Source of the DNA: an uncultured Bacilli bacterium
Lineage (GTDB): Bacteria > Bacillota_I > Bacilli_A > RF39 > UBA660
Length of the DNA: 40,049 bases
Assembly (NCBI GenBank): GCA_944358705.1
Contig: CALVRR010000001.1
Location: 1-40,049, forward strand
Direction: 5' to 3'
The notes below the pieces were generated by a model. The model did not search any database. It was not told the origin of the DNA and was given only the letters and a program-made list of their open reading frames with translations. A program made the position numbers and the translations under genes. This document shows, one piece after another, positions 24,694-32,775 of this stretch. The stretch's first letter is position 1. Every line of letters begins with the position of its first letter.

Positions 24694-25100
24694 ATTTTTG
24701 TTATTGTATTCCTGTTTGTTAATGATGTATTACAGTAAGGACAATTGGTTATGTTTGGATTTTCAATTTTTGCTCCACAATTTGGACAATTAGTAAATGC
24801 TTCGCTATGAATTTCATTTTCTGTATTACTAGTTTCTTCCGATACTTTTTCTCCGTTTTGGTATATTACTTTCTTTACTGTTTGTTGGGTTGTTATTTTA
24901 CTAGTTTTTATTGGTCCTGTTAGATTTTGCATTTTTAGATTTTTTAATATTTCTTCTGGATTATCTCCTAGGGTTTGGTGCATTCCTTTTGTATTAATTA
25001 TTGTGTTTATATTTTTATTTTTGTTTTTGTTACTAATTAAAAATGCAATTATAAGGATTAAAATAATAATAATTCCAATTAAAATAAACGTTTCTTCCAT
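24684..25100 (-). CDS. Membrane-anchored zinc-ribbon protein
   Basis: This 138-residue protein has one N-terminal membrane helix (about residues 5-24, nearly all Ile/Leu), an Asn/Lys/Thr-rich linker and a C-terminal Cys4 zinc ribbon (CPNCGAKIENPNITNCPYC). The layout recalls small membrane proteins with zinc-ribbon ends of unknown role. The ATG at 25100 is used because GGTGAG lies just before it; the GTG 12 codon-bases upstream (25112) falls in that site. TATAAT on the minus strand at 25122-25117 is a likely -10. Confidence 0.7.
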   Translation of the reverse strand: MEETFILIGIIIILILIIAFLISNKNKNKNINTIINTKGMHQTLGDNPEEILKNLKMQNLTGPIKTSKITTQQTVKKVIYQNGEKVSEETSNTENEIHSEAFTNCPNCGAKIENPNITNCPYCNTSLTNRNTITKIDS

Positions 25101-25187
25101 ATATCTCACCACTCTTATTATAAATGATTTTTTTTCTTTTTTTTATAAAAAAATAATAATTGATGTCAAATTGTTGTCTTAAAATAA

Positions 25188-25211
25188 AAATACTGAAATG
25201 TTTCAGTATTT
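25188..25211 (-). terminator. Terminator of lexA
   Basis: AAATACTGAAA (25188-25198) and TTTCAGTATTT (25201-25211) form an inverted repeat that includes the end of lexA; the minus strand continues into a T-rich run. Confidence 0.7.
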
Positions 25212-25827
25212 AAAATTTTCTATATAGTCCGATTGCTTTTCCTAGTATTGTTACGTTTTGTAGAATAATTGGATCCATAGTGTCATTTTCAGGTTGTAGT
25301 CTAAAATATCCATTTTCTTTATAAAATGTTTTTACTGTTACTTCATTGTTATCGTTCATGGCTACTACAGTATCTCCGTTGTTTGCTGTATTTTTTCTTT
25401 CTACAATTAGAATATCACCATCATAAATACCTACGTTAATCATTGATTCTCCACTAACTTTTAATGTGAAAATTTCGTTTCTGGTGGTAAATAGGTTTGT
25501 AGGTAGTGCAAAATATTCATCTGGCATTTCAATTGCTTCAATGGGATTTCCAGCAGTTACTTTACCAAGTAGGGGAACTTCTACTACATTTTCATCTTTT
25601 TCTATATATTCATTTGGAACTAATACTTCAATGGTTCTGTTTTTTCCGTTTCCTTTTGAAATGTATCCTTTTTCTTCTAATTTTGTTAAATGAAAATGAA
25701 TCGTTGCTGGTGAATTTAAATGGGCTTCTTCACCAATTTCTCTGACTGTTGGGGGATAACCGTATTTCGCAATCCATTTTTTAATAATTTGTAAAATCAT
25801 TTCTTGCTTTGTTGTCAATTTTTCCAT
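25210..25827 (-). CDS. lexA: LexA repressor
   Basis: LexA represses SOS genes and inactivates itself when stimulated by RecA filaments. The N-terminal winged-helix domain (about 1-70) includes PTVREIGEEAHLNSPATIHF. The cleavage site A92-G93 is in KVTAGNP, the catalytic serine is S128 (SGESM) and the lysine is K166 (VTVKTF). The 205-residue length is normal. AGGAGG lies before the ATG. Its promoter overlaps a LexA-box-like sequence, suggesting autoregulation. Confidence 0.97.
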   Translation of the reverse strand: MEKLTTKQEMILQIIKKWIAKYGYPPTVREIGEEAHLNSPATIHFHLTKLEEKGYISKGNGKNRTIEVLVPNEYIEKDENVVEVPLLGKVTAGNPIEAIEMPDEYFALPTNLFTTRNEIFTLKVSGESMINVGIYDGDILIVERKNTANNGDTVVAMNDNNEVTVKTFYKENGYFRLQPENDTMDPIILQNVTILGKAIGLYRKF

Positions 25828-25851
25828 AAGTTTTCCTCCTTTTCTATAAAC

Positions 25852-25880
25852 AGTTTAGCATTAGTAGTGTAAAATGTCAA
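25852..25880 (-). promoter_or_regulatory. Promoter for lexA
   Basis: On the minus strand TTGACA (25880-25875), a 17-base spacer and TAAACT (25857-25852). Confidence 0.7.
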
Positions 25881-25891
25881 ACAAATGTTTT
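25878..25891. promoter_or_regulatory. LexA-box-like site at the lexA promoter
   Basis: CAAACAAATGTTTT matches 7 of the 10 fixed bases of the Firmicutes LexA box CGAAC-N4-GTTCG and contains a perfect AAAC/GTTT palindrome. It overlaps the lexA -35. The match is moderate. Confidence 0.5.
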
Positions 25892-25900
25892 AAAAATCTA

Positions 25901-25929
25901 TTGACACGAACAATTGTATGATATATACT
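25901..25929 (+). promoter_or_regulatory. Promoter for the small SOS-type gene
   Basis: TTGACA (25901-25906), a 17-base spacer and TATACT (25924-25929). A LexA-box-like sequence occupies the spacer. Confidence 0.8.
25907..25920. promoter_or_regulatory. LexA-box-like site in the spacer of the divergent promoter
   Basis: CGAACAATTGTATG matches 8 of the 10 fixed bases of CGAAC-N4-GTTCG. Its place between -35 and -10 would block RNA polymerase, as expected for an SOS operator. Confidence 0.6.
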
Positions 25930-25956
25930 TGAGGTGTAATGAAGGGAGAGATGTGT

Positions 25957-26127
25957 ATGAATATTAGAATGAAAAAATTTGTAAAAGAGGGGTTATTTTT
26001 ATTTCTTCTTTATTCTTTAATTACTTTATGTTTATTTTTTGCTACTGACAGAATTGAAAGACTAGATCAAATGGAAGGAGAGTTTCGAAATACTAATAGT
26101 AGTGTTTCTATTAATTTAGGGAAGTAA
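25957..26127 (+). CDS. Small membrane protein divergent from lexA (YneA/SosA-like candidate)
   Basis: This 56-residue protein has a basic N-terminus (MNIRMKKFVK), one membrane helix (about 12-30) and a short external acidic/polar tail. In B. subtilis yneA, and in Staphylococcus sosA, occupy this place next to lexA and encode SOS-induced membrane proteins that delay cell division. There is no LysM domain, so it is more like SosA than YneA. The ATG at 25957 is chosen because GGGAG (25944-25948) is correctly spaced; in-frame ATGs at 25939 and 25951 lie almost at the transcript start or right against that site. Function is inferred from context and layout, not homology. Confidence 0.65.
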   Translation: MNIRMKKFVKEGLFLFLLYSLITLCLFFATDRIERLDQMEGEFRNTNSSVSINLGK

Positions 26128-26141
26128 TGTATTTCGTTTTA

Positions 26142-26150
26142 TGTTATACT
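26142..26150 (+). promoter_or_regulatory. Extended -10 promoter for polA
   Basis: TGTTATACT, an extended -10 just after the small SOS-type gene and 18 bases before the polA GTG. Confidence 0.5.
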
Positions 26151-26168
26151 ACTATTAGGTGATGTATT

Positions 26169-28775
26169 GTGAATAAAATAATTTTAGTGGATGGTAATAA
26201 TTTATTATTTCGTAGTTTTTACGCTACTGCCTATCAAGGGGTTATTATGAAAAATTCGAAGGGGTTTCCGACGAATGCGTTATATGGTTTTATTAATATG
26301 ATGCATAAAATTATTGAAGAAGAAGCTCCTTCTTATATTATGGTTGCTTTTGATAAGGGTAAAACTTTCCGTCATGATAAATACGAAGAATATAAGGCTG
26401 GTAGAAGTGAGATGCCGGATGAATTACGATTACAGTTTCCGAAAGCTAAAGAAGTGTTAGATGCGTTAGGAATTAAGTATTTTGAGATTGAAAATTATGA
26501 AGCGGATGATATTATTGGTACCTTATCTTTAGAAGTAGAAAAAAGAGATGATTTTGTTGCGACGATTATTAGTAGTGATAAAGATTTGTTACAACTAGTT
26601 AGTGACAAAGTTGTTATGAAACTATTAAAACAAAGTGGTCATATTATGATGACGAAAGAGGAATTTATAAATACTTATCAGGTTCCACCAATTCGTATGA
26701 TTGATTTGAAAGCTTTGATGGGAGATAGTAGTGACCATATTCCAGGAGTAAAGGGTATTGGGGAGAAGACAGCTATTAATTTACTTTCTAAGTTTCAGAG
26801 TTTGGATAATTTATATAATCATATTGATGAAGTTACAGGTAAGACGAAAGAAAAGCTTGAAAATGATAAGAAAAGTGCTTACATGAGTTATGATTTAGCT
26901 ACTATTTATCGTGAAGTTCCTCTTGGTTTCACGTTAGAGGATTGTAAATATACTAGGGAAAATACGAAAGAATTTCGAAATATTTTAGAAGAGTTTGAAT
27001 TTCATTCTTTGTTAAAAAAATATCATTTGGAAGAAGAAAATTCTAAACCAGAGAAGAAGGAAGAAACTACCTTTTCTATTTTACCGATTGATAAATTAAC
27101 GGCGAATACTTTTTCTTTTTATGTGGAAACTAGGGGAAGTGTCTATAGTAAAAGTGAAGTTTTAGGAGTTGGAATTTATGATGGTATTTCTGGGTATTTC
27201 CTTTCGAAAGAAGAATTAGAAAAGCATAAAGATTTATTTTCTGGGAATAGTTTTAAATATACTTATGATTTAAAAAAGGATATTGTTGTTTTACATTCTT
27301 TAGGAATTGATGTTTCTAATGTTACTTTTGATACTATGATTGCTACATATTTACTTGATTATGTAGTAAAAGATGATATTAGTTTTGTGGCACAAGCTTT
27401 TGATGTAAGACTTCCATTGTATGATGATTTGTTTGGTACGGAAAAAAGACCTAAGGAAGTTAGCTCTGATGTACTTCGTGAGGTTTGTTGTCAAAAGGCA
27501 AAATTTATTTATGATACAAGAAATCAGTTGTTAGAAGAATTAAAAAATAATAATGAACTTGATTTATTTCAAAAAATAGAGATGCCTTTGTCTAGAGTTC
27601 TAGCAGATATGGAACTTACCGGTATTCGAGTAGATGTTTCTTATTTGGAAAAAGTAGAATTAGAATTAAAAGGTCAAATGGATGTTTTAGAACAAAAAAT
27701 CTATGAGCTTGCTGGTGTTGTTTTTAATATTATGTCTCCGGCACAACTTTCTAAGGTTTTGTTTGAAACTTTGGAGATTCCTTATCCTAAAAAAGTAAAG
27801 AATAATAAATATTCTACTAGTAAAGATATTTTAGATAAGATTCGTTTTGTTCATCCGATCGTTGATAAAATTTTGGAATATCGAACTTTAGCAAAACTTT
27901 ATACGAATTATGCGGTAGGATTAAAAGCAGAGGTTCGTGAGGACGGAAGAATTCATACTATTTTTACTCAAACCTTAACTAGAACCGGTAGACTTTCTAG
28001 TATTAGTCCTAATTTACAAAATATTCCAGCTCGTCAGGAGTATTCTAAACTGATTCGAAAAGCTTTTATTCCAGAAGAAAATTCTAAGTTATTATCTAGT
28101 GATTATTCGCAAGTAGAACTTCGTATTTTTGCTCATATGTCTAAAGCAGAAAACTTAATTCAAGCATTTAAAGAAGGAAAAGATATCCATACAAAAACTG
28201 CTTCTGATATTTTCCATGTACCAATGGAAGAAGTAACCAAAGATATGAGGCGTACTGCTAAAGCTGTTAATTTTGGTATTTTATATGGAATTAGTAGTTT
28301 TGGACTTAGTGAAGATTTAGGGGTTGATATTGCAACTGCTAAAAAATTTATTGATAATTATTTGGAAACTTATCCTGGTATTTCTGAGTATATGGAAGAA
28401 GAAAAGAAAAAGGCTTATGATTTAGGTTATGTTACTACTCTTATGAATCGTCGTAGAGTAGTGGAAGAGTTAAAGAATAAGAATTATATGATTCGTAGTA
28501 GTGGAGAAAGAATTGCTCTAAATACTCCTATTCAAGGAACCGCTGCGGATATATTAAAGAAGGCAATGGTTGAAATTTATGATGAATTTCATAAACGAGG
28601 GTTAAAGAGTAAGATGTTAATTCAAGTACACGATGAACTTGTATTTAATGTATTAAATGATGAACTTGAAGAAGTTAGTTCTATTGTAAGAGATATTATG
28701 GAACATACCATAGAACTTAGTGTTCCATTAAAAGTTGATATTGAATACGGTGATAATTGGTATGAGGCAAAATAA
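26169..28775 (+). CDS. polA: DNA polymerase I
   Basis: This enzyme fills gaps in repair and removes RNA primers. The 868-residue chain has an N-terminal 5'-3' nuclease (LVDGNNLLFRSFYA; DDIIGTL; GDSSDHIPGVKGIGEKTA), a central exonuclease-like domain (about 300-470) and a C-terminal polymerase with DYSQVELRIFAHMS, RRTAKAVNFGILYGIS and QVHDELVF. The central domain has YVETRGS where a proofreading enzyme has DxE, so 3'-5' editing is probably lost, as in Bacillus. The start is GTG behind AGGTGATG. Together with lexA and mutM it forms a repair neighbourhood. Confidence 0.97.
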   Translation: MNKIILVDGNNLLFRSFYATAYQGVIMKNSKGFPTNALYGFINMMHKIIEEEAPSYIMVAFDKGKTFRHDKYEEYKAGRSEMPDELRLQFPKAKEVLDALGIKYFEIENYEADDIIGTLSLEVEKRDDFVATIISSDKDLLQLVSDKVVMKLLKQSGHIMMTKEEFINTYQVPPIRMIDLKALMGDSSDHIPGVKGIGEKTAINLLSKFQSLDNLYNHIDEVTGKTKEKLENDKKSAYMSYDLATIYREVPLGFTLEDCKYTRENTKEFRNILEEFEFHSLLKKYHLEEENSKPEKKEETTFSILPIDKLTANTFSFYVETRGSVYSKSEVLGVGIYDGISGYFLSKEELEKHKDLFSGNSFKYTYDLKKDIVVLHSLGIDVSNVTFDTMIATYLLDYVVKDDISFVAQAFDVRLPLYDDLFGTEKRPKEVSSDVLREVCCQKAKFIYDTRNQLLEELKNNNELDLFQKIEMPLSRVLADMELTGIRVDVSYLEKVELELKGQMDVLEQKIYELAGVVFNIMSPAQLSKVLFETLEIPYPKKVKNNKYSTSKDILDKIRFVHPIVDKILEYRTLAKLYTNYAVGLKAEVREDGRIHTIFTQTLTRTGRLSSISPNLQNIPARQEYSKLIRKAFIPEENSKLLSSDYSQVELRIFAHMSKAENLIQAFKEGKDIHTKTASDIFHVPMEEVTKDMRRTAKAVNFGILYGISSFGLSEDLGVDIATAKKFIDNYLETYPGISEYMEEEKKKAYDLGYVTTLMNRRRVVEELKNKNYMIRSSGERIALNTPIQGTAADILKKAMVEIYDEFHKRGLKSKMLIQVHDELVFNVLNDELEEVSSIVRDIMEHTIELSVPLKVDIEYGDNWYEAK

Positions 28776-28813
28776 GTTATGATTTGTAGAGTGGTTTTAA
28801 GGTGGTAATCGTT

Positions 28814-29083
28814 GTGAAAAAAATATATAAAGTAATCTTTGTTGTTTCTTTTTTACCATATATTTATATTATATTTCATCTTGTAAAATGCTATTTTTTT
28901 GGATTTGAAATTGTTATGATGTCGGGATTAGATATTCCTTTAAGTTATGGAGTAGAAGCCATGGGAAATTGGCTATGGTTTCTTTTCTCGTTTCATACCC
29001 TTGGTATTATTACATTGCCAATATTATTTCTTTGTATTTTTTATCAGATTGTATATTTAAAAAAATGTTTACGAAAGAAGTGA
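28814..29083 (+). CDS. Small membrane protein
   Basis: This 89-residue protein has two or three hydrophobic segments (about 5-24, 42-67 and 60-80) and a basic C-terminal end (LKKCLRKK). Not recognised. The GTG at 28814 is preferred because AAGGTGG (28799-28805) lies 8 bases before it; the in-frame GTG at 28802 is within that site. It sits between polA and mutM, five bases before mutM, and is probably co-transcribed with both. Confidence 0.65.
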   Translation: MKKIYKVIFVVSFLPYIYIIFHLVKCYFFGFEIVMMSGLDIPLSYGVEAMGNWLWFLFSFHTLGIITLPILFLCIFYQIVYLKKCLRKK

Positions 29084-29088
29084 GATAA

Positions 29089-29907
29089 ATGCCGGAGAAA
29101 CCTGAGGTTGTAACTGTTGCGAATACATTAAAAAGACAAGTACTTGGTAAAATGATTACTGATTGCCAAATTTTTTGGGATAATATTATAGCTTATCCTA
29201 CAGTCAATCAGTTTAGAAAAGAAATTGTTGGACAGAAGATTTTAGATATTACTACTCGTGGTAAATGGATTGTTTTTGAACTTAGTAAAGATTTGCTTTT
29301 GGTTCATTTGCGAATGGAAGGAAAATTTTTCTTTCGTCAAGTTGATGATATAAAAAATAAACATGAACATGTTTTCTTTACTTTAGATAATAGTGTTAGT
29401 TTCCGTTTTCATGATGTTCGTAAGTTTGGTAAGATGTATTTGTTAGATAAAGAGAGGGCATATAAGGAAAAACCATTATGTGAATTAGGATATGAATATG
29501 ATGATCCTCGTTTAGATACTAATTATTTATATCAAAAAATACATATGAAAAAGTTACCAATTAAAACTCTTTTACTTGATCAAAGTATTATTGCTGGTAT
29601 TGGAAATATTTATGATGATGAGATTTTATTTTTAAGTCATATATCTCCTTTACGAAAAGGAAATAAAATTACTAAGAAAGAGTGTGGAGTTCTTATTACT
29701 AATACTAGAGTTGTATTAAAGGAAGCTATTTTGATGGGAGGTACTACGATTAAAAGTTTTACTTCTAGCGAGGGAGTTCATGGATTGTTTCAAAATAAAT
29801 TAGCTATTCATGGGAAAGTTGAAAATTGTCCAGTTTGTGGTAATTTAACTAAAAAAATTAAAGTTGGTGGTCGAGGTACTTATTATTGTCCACATTGTCA
29901 GAAATAA
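29089..29907 (+). CDS. mutM: Formamidopyrimidine-DNA glycosylase
   Basis: MutM removes oxidised purines such as 8-oxoguanine and nicks the site. The N-terminus MPEKPEV keeps the catalytic Pro2 and Glu3 (usual MPELPE). TTRGKWIVFEL carries the conserved lysine, the helix-two-turn-helix region includes LLLDQSIIAGIGNIYDDEILF, and a C-terminal Cys4 zinc finger (CPVCG...CPHCQK) has the GGRGTYYC arginine. Length 272 is normal. GAGATAA precedes the ATG. The polA-mutM order is conserved in Firmicutes. Confidence 0.96.
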   Translation: MPEKPEVVTVANTLKRQVLGKMITDCQIFWDNIIAYPTVNQFRKEIVGQKILDITTRGKWIVFELSKDLLLVHLRMEGKFFFRQVDDIKNKHEHVFFTLDNSVSFRFHDVRKFGKMYLLDKERAYKEKPLCELGYEYDDPRLDTNYLYQKIHMKKLPIKTLLLDQSIIAGIGNIYDDEILFLSHISPLRKGNKITKKECGVLITNTRVVLKEAILMGGTTIKSFTSSEGVHGLFQNKLAIHGKVENCPVCGNLTKKIKVGGRGTYYCPHCQK

Positions 29908-29930
29908 ACATTTTCGGATGTTTATTTTTC
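29902..29930 (+). terminator. Terminator after mutM
   Basis: AAATAAACAT (29902-29911) pairs with ATGTTTATTT (29918-29927) around TTTCGG (a UUCG-like loop), followed by T residues. The stem overlaps the stop codon. Confidence 0.85.
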
Positions 29931-29961
29931 TTTGTAAAATCGTGAAAAGTAAAAAAATAGG

Positions 29962-29990
29962 TGTACAAATGAGCTCTTTTAGTGTATAAT
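29962..29990 (+). promoter_or_regulatory. Promoter for pyk
   Basis: TGTACA (29962-29967), a 17-base spacer and TATAAT (29985-29990). The -35 is a weak match. Confidence 0.6.
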
Positions 29991-30019
29991 TGTATCTGTT
30001 TGAAAAGGAGTAGTGAAAT

Positions 30020-31435
30020 ATGAAAAAGACGAAAATAATTTGTAGTATTGGGCCTTCTTCTAATCAACCTGATGTTATGGAGAAAATGGTTTTAGCTGGA
30101 ATGAATGTTGCTAGAATCAATTTTACTCATGCTACAATTGAAGAAAGAGAGCAAGCATGTCAATCCGTTCGTGAAGTTAGAAAACGTACTGGAATGAATG
30201 TTGCTATATTATGGGATACGAAGGGACCAGAATTCCGTAGTGGAATGTTAGAGAATGATTCTATTGAATTAATTCCTGGTAAAATTATTCGTATTGTTAA
30301 AGAGAATGTTCTTGGTAATGAAGAAAGATTTACTGTTAATCATCCGGAAGCTTTGGATAGTTTAAGTGTTGGTGATATTATTTTACTTGAGAATGCTAAG
30401 ATGAAACTTGAAGTTATTAGCGTTGAAGAAGATGGTGTTACTTGTAAGGTTATTAATGGTGGAACTCTTGGAAACCGTAAGAGTATGAGTGTTCCAGGAA
30501 TTAAGTTAAATATTCCTTATGTTAGTGAGTTGGACCGTGCTGATTTAGAGTATGCTTGTGAACATGGAGGAGAATATTTAGCCATTTCCTTTGTTTCTTC
30601 TAAAGAAGATGTCTTAGAAATTAAAGAAATTTTAAAAGAACATGGTAGAGAAGATTTACAAATTATTTGTAAAATTGAAAGTGACTTAGGAATTAAGAAC
30701 TTAGAAGAAATCTTAGAAGTATCTGATGGTGTTATGGTAGCTAGAGGTGATCTTGGTACTGAAATTCCAAGTGAACGTTTACCAATTGTTCAGAAAGATA
30801 TGATTAAGACTTGTCGTCGTATGGGTAAAATTTGTGTTGTTGCTACAGAAATGCTTGAAACTATGATGGAAAATGCTCGTCCTAAGAGAGCAGAAACTAG
30901 TGATATTGCTAATGCCGTTTTAGATGGTACTGATGCTGTTATGTTAAGTGGTGAAACTACTATCGGTAAACATCCAGTAGAAACTGTTGCTGCTATGGCT
31001 AAGATTTGTGAAGTAACGGAAGAATATGTAACTTTTGATTATATTTCAGATGTTGAAAGCGTAAATGATGTTCCAACTGCTATTGCTGAAAGTGTTGTTG
31101 CTAGTGCCAATCGTTTGAATGCTAAACTAATTTGTGCTGCTACAATTAGTGGTAAAACAGCAAGAATGATTAGTAATTTAAAACCAGATGCAGTTATTGC
31201 TGGACTTTGTCCTACAGAAAAAGCTGGTCGTCGTTTAGCTTTAAACTGGGGAGTTTATCCATTTGTTATGCCTGTTTGTAATTCTACAGATGAAGTATTA
31301 ACGGAAAGTATTAAGAGAGCAAAACAATTTATGGATTTGAAAAAGGGAGATATTGTAGTTACTACTGGTAGTTTTCCTAATACTGGTGAATCTAGACCAA
31401 CAAACTTAATGAAAATTGAAGAAATTAGTGAATAA
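30020..31435 (+). CDS. pyk: Pyruvate kinase
   Basis: Pyruvate kinase makes pyruvate and ATP from phosphoenolpyruvate and ADP. The 471-residue protein has KIICSIGPSS at the start, NFTHAT, DTKGPEFR, the catalytic-lysine strand IICKIES, VARGDLGTEIP and the signature ATEMLETMMENARPKRAE followed by DGTDAVMLSGETTIGKHP. The C-terminal domain is complete, and the extra phosphohistidine-like domain of Bacillus Pyk is absent. AAAAGGAG precedes the ATG, and a UUCG-loop terminator follows, so it is monocistronic. Confidence 0.97.
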   Translation: MKKTKIICSIGPSSNQPDVMEKMVLAGMNVARINFTHATIEEREQACQSVREVRKRTGMNVAILWDTKGPEFRSGMLENDSIELIPGKIIRIVKENVLGNEERFTVNHPEALDSLSVGDIILLENAKMKLEVISVEEDGVTCKVINGGTLGNRKSMSVPGIKLNIPYVSELDRADLEYACEHGGEYLAISFVSSKEDVLEIKEILKEHGREDLQIICKIESDLGIKNLEEILEVSDGVMVARGDLGTEIPSERLPIVQKDMIKTCRRMGKICVVATEMLETMMENARPKRAETSDIANAVLDGTDAVMLSGETTIGKHPVETVAAMAKICEVTEEYVTFDYISDVESVNDVPTAIAESVVASANRLNAKLICAATISGKTARMISNLKPDAVIAGLCPTEKAGRRLALNWGVYPFVMPVCNSTDEVLTESIKRAKQFMDLKKGDIVVTTGSFPNTGESRPTNLMKIEEISE

Positions 31436-31460
31436 GATATCTTCGGATATCTTTTTTTTG
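31434..31460 (+). terminator. Terminator after pyk
   Basis: AAGATATC (31434-31441), TTCG loop, GATATCTT (31446-31453), then a T run; overlaps the pyk stop codon. Confidence 0.9.
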
Positions 31461-31466
31461 TTTTTT

Positions 31467-31475
31467 TGTTATACT
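31467..31475 (+). promoter_or_regulatory. Extended -10 promoter for the tandem paralog pair
   Basis: TGTTATACT, directly behind the pyk terminator and 24 bases before the first paralog. Confidence 0.5.
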
Positions 31476-31498
31476 TTAGTTAATCAGGAGGGAAACAT

Positions 31499-31918
31499 AT
31501 GAAAAGGTATGAAATTGTTGCGACGGAGTTGGGCTCTTGTTTAGGGATTTCTGTAGGAACGGCTTATTCTTTAGAGAGTCGGGAAGGTAGTTTTGACCAT
31601 ATTAAGCTTTATAATGTCTTATATTTGCCTAGAAAACAAGAGTTTACCTATAATTACAACGTTCATCTGTCTAAAGGACTAGTAAATTATTATGAATCTT
31701 TAAATTTATGGCATTTAGATTCTTCTCGGTATGCAACTAGACAAGATTTATTTTCAGAATTGCAAAGTCTTGGATTACGTCCTTGGGAGGAGTATTCTTC
31801 TATGATAAATGATTATGTCGATAAGAAAGCACAGTCAGAAATGGCGAAGCAACGTATTTTGAGATATCAACAAAATTTGACATATAATATGAAAAAGAAT
31901 GAAAGCAATCAATCATAG
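31499..31918 (+). CDS. Hypothetical protein, first of a tandem paralog pair
   Basis: This 139-residue soluble protein is not recognised. It shares with the next gene the blocks LGISVGTxY, KLYNxxYxPR, YxxNVHxxKxLVNYxESLxL and RxDxFxELxxxG in the same order, so the two arose by duplication. GGAGGGAAAC precedes the ATG. The genes are 17 bases apart and surely co-transcribed. Confidence 0.75.
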   Translation: MKRYEIVATELGSCLGISVGTAYSLESREGSFDHIKLYNVLYLPRKQEFTYNYNVHLSKGLVNYYESLNLWHLDSSRYATRQDLFSELQSLGLRPWEEYSSMINDYVDKKAQSEMAKQRILRYQQNLTYNMKKNESNQS

Positions 31919-31935
31919 CATGGAGGAAAGTGATT

Positions 31936-32346
31936 ATGAAATATGAACTTTTTTTCTCTGAACGAGGAATAGGTCTTGGAATATCCGTTGGGACAGTTTA
32001 CGAGGTGTGCCATGATTATTATCATGATACTATGGGAGTCAAATTATATAATTTAGTTTATGCTCCGAGAACAGGGAAAATGATATATAGGTCCAATGTC
32101 CATTTTCCTAAAGAATTAGTTAATTACTGGGAATCTTTAGAACTATCTCGAGTGATTTTTAGTGATGAGTCACATTTTAATTCTAGGAAGGATGTATTTC
32201 GTGAATTAGAGGAATTTGGAATTTTACCTATTCGTGATAGTGAGCGAGTTATTGATTCTTATTATGATTTAAAAGATAATAAAAGTAATATTAAGCAGCG
32301 TCGTAAAGTATTAAGCGATATGATTCAGAGGACATCAAAAAAATAA
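31936..32346 (+). CDS. Hypothetical protein, second of a tandem paralog pair
   Basis: This 136-residue protein is the diverged copy of the preceding gene product (shared blocks LGISVGTVY, VKLYNLVYAPR, NVHFPKELVNYWESLEL). The ATG at 31936 is preferred over the in-frame GTG at 31930 because GGAGGAAAG lies at 31922-31930. The C-terminal ends of the two copies differ and are basic. Function unknown. Confidence 0.75.
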   Translation: MKYELFFSERGIGLGISVGTVYEVCHDYYHDTMGVKLYNLVYAPRTGKMIYRSNVHFPKELVNYWESLELSRVIFSDESHFNSRKDVFRELEEFGILPIRDSERVIDSYYDLKDNKSNIKQRRKVLSDMIQRTSKK

Positions 32347-32366
32347 ATACTCATAAAAGAGTATTT
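32345..32366. terminator. Bidirectional terminator at convergent genes
   Basis: AAATACTC (32345-32352) pairs with GAGTATTT (32359-32366) around ATAAAA, with T-rich sequence on both sides. It overlaps both stop codons. Confidence 0.8.
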
Positions 32367-32692
32367 TATTTTTTTAATAATTTATCGTATTGATAATACA
32401 TTTTTTGAACGTTATTTTCTAATAGATAGTAGTGTAAGATATAAGGAATAAATAAACACATTAAACCTAAGAAAGCAATTAATAATCCTAGATTTTCTTC
32501 TAGTAGACCAAATAATAAAAATAATATGGCGATAATACCTACAAATGTTGTTACAATTAAATGAATTAGTCTTTCGTGTTGAAATTGTTCGATTTGTATT
32601 AAGTGATACTCTAATCTTTCTTTAGTTACTTTTTTTTTTCCTTCTAATAATTGATCCGTTTCTTTTACATAGTTTAATATTCTTTCTTTCAT
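32366..32692 (-). CDS. Small two-helix membrane protein
   Basis: This 108-residue protein has a charged N-terminal helix (MKERILNYVKETDQLLEGKKK), then two membrane helices separated by a very short turn (about residues 52-70 and 76-100) and a basic end. Not recognised. The ATG at 32692 is chosen because AGGAGG lies 5 bases before it; an in-frame ATG further upstream (32713) has no such site. Lone minus-strand gene. Confidence 0.7.
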   Translation of the reverse strand: MKERILNYVKETDQLLEGKKKVTKERLEYHLIQIEQFQHERLIHLIVTTFVGIIAILFLLFGLLEENLGLLIAFLGLMCLFIPYILHYYLLENNVQKMYYQYDKLLKK

Positions 32693-32728
32693 AACTCCTC
32701 CTATTATTTTCATTATAACACGTTTTTC

Positions 32729-32757
32729 TTGCTATTTAAAAATTATCTGTGTAGAAT
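32729..32757 (+). promoter_or_regulatory. Promoter for the 32776 gene
   Basis: TTGCTA (32729-32734), a 17-base spacer and TAGAAT (32752-32757). Confidence 0.6.
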
Positions 32758-32775
32758 AGTTGGTGAGGTGATTTT

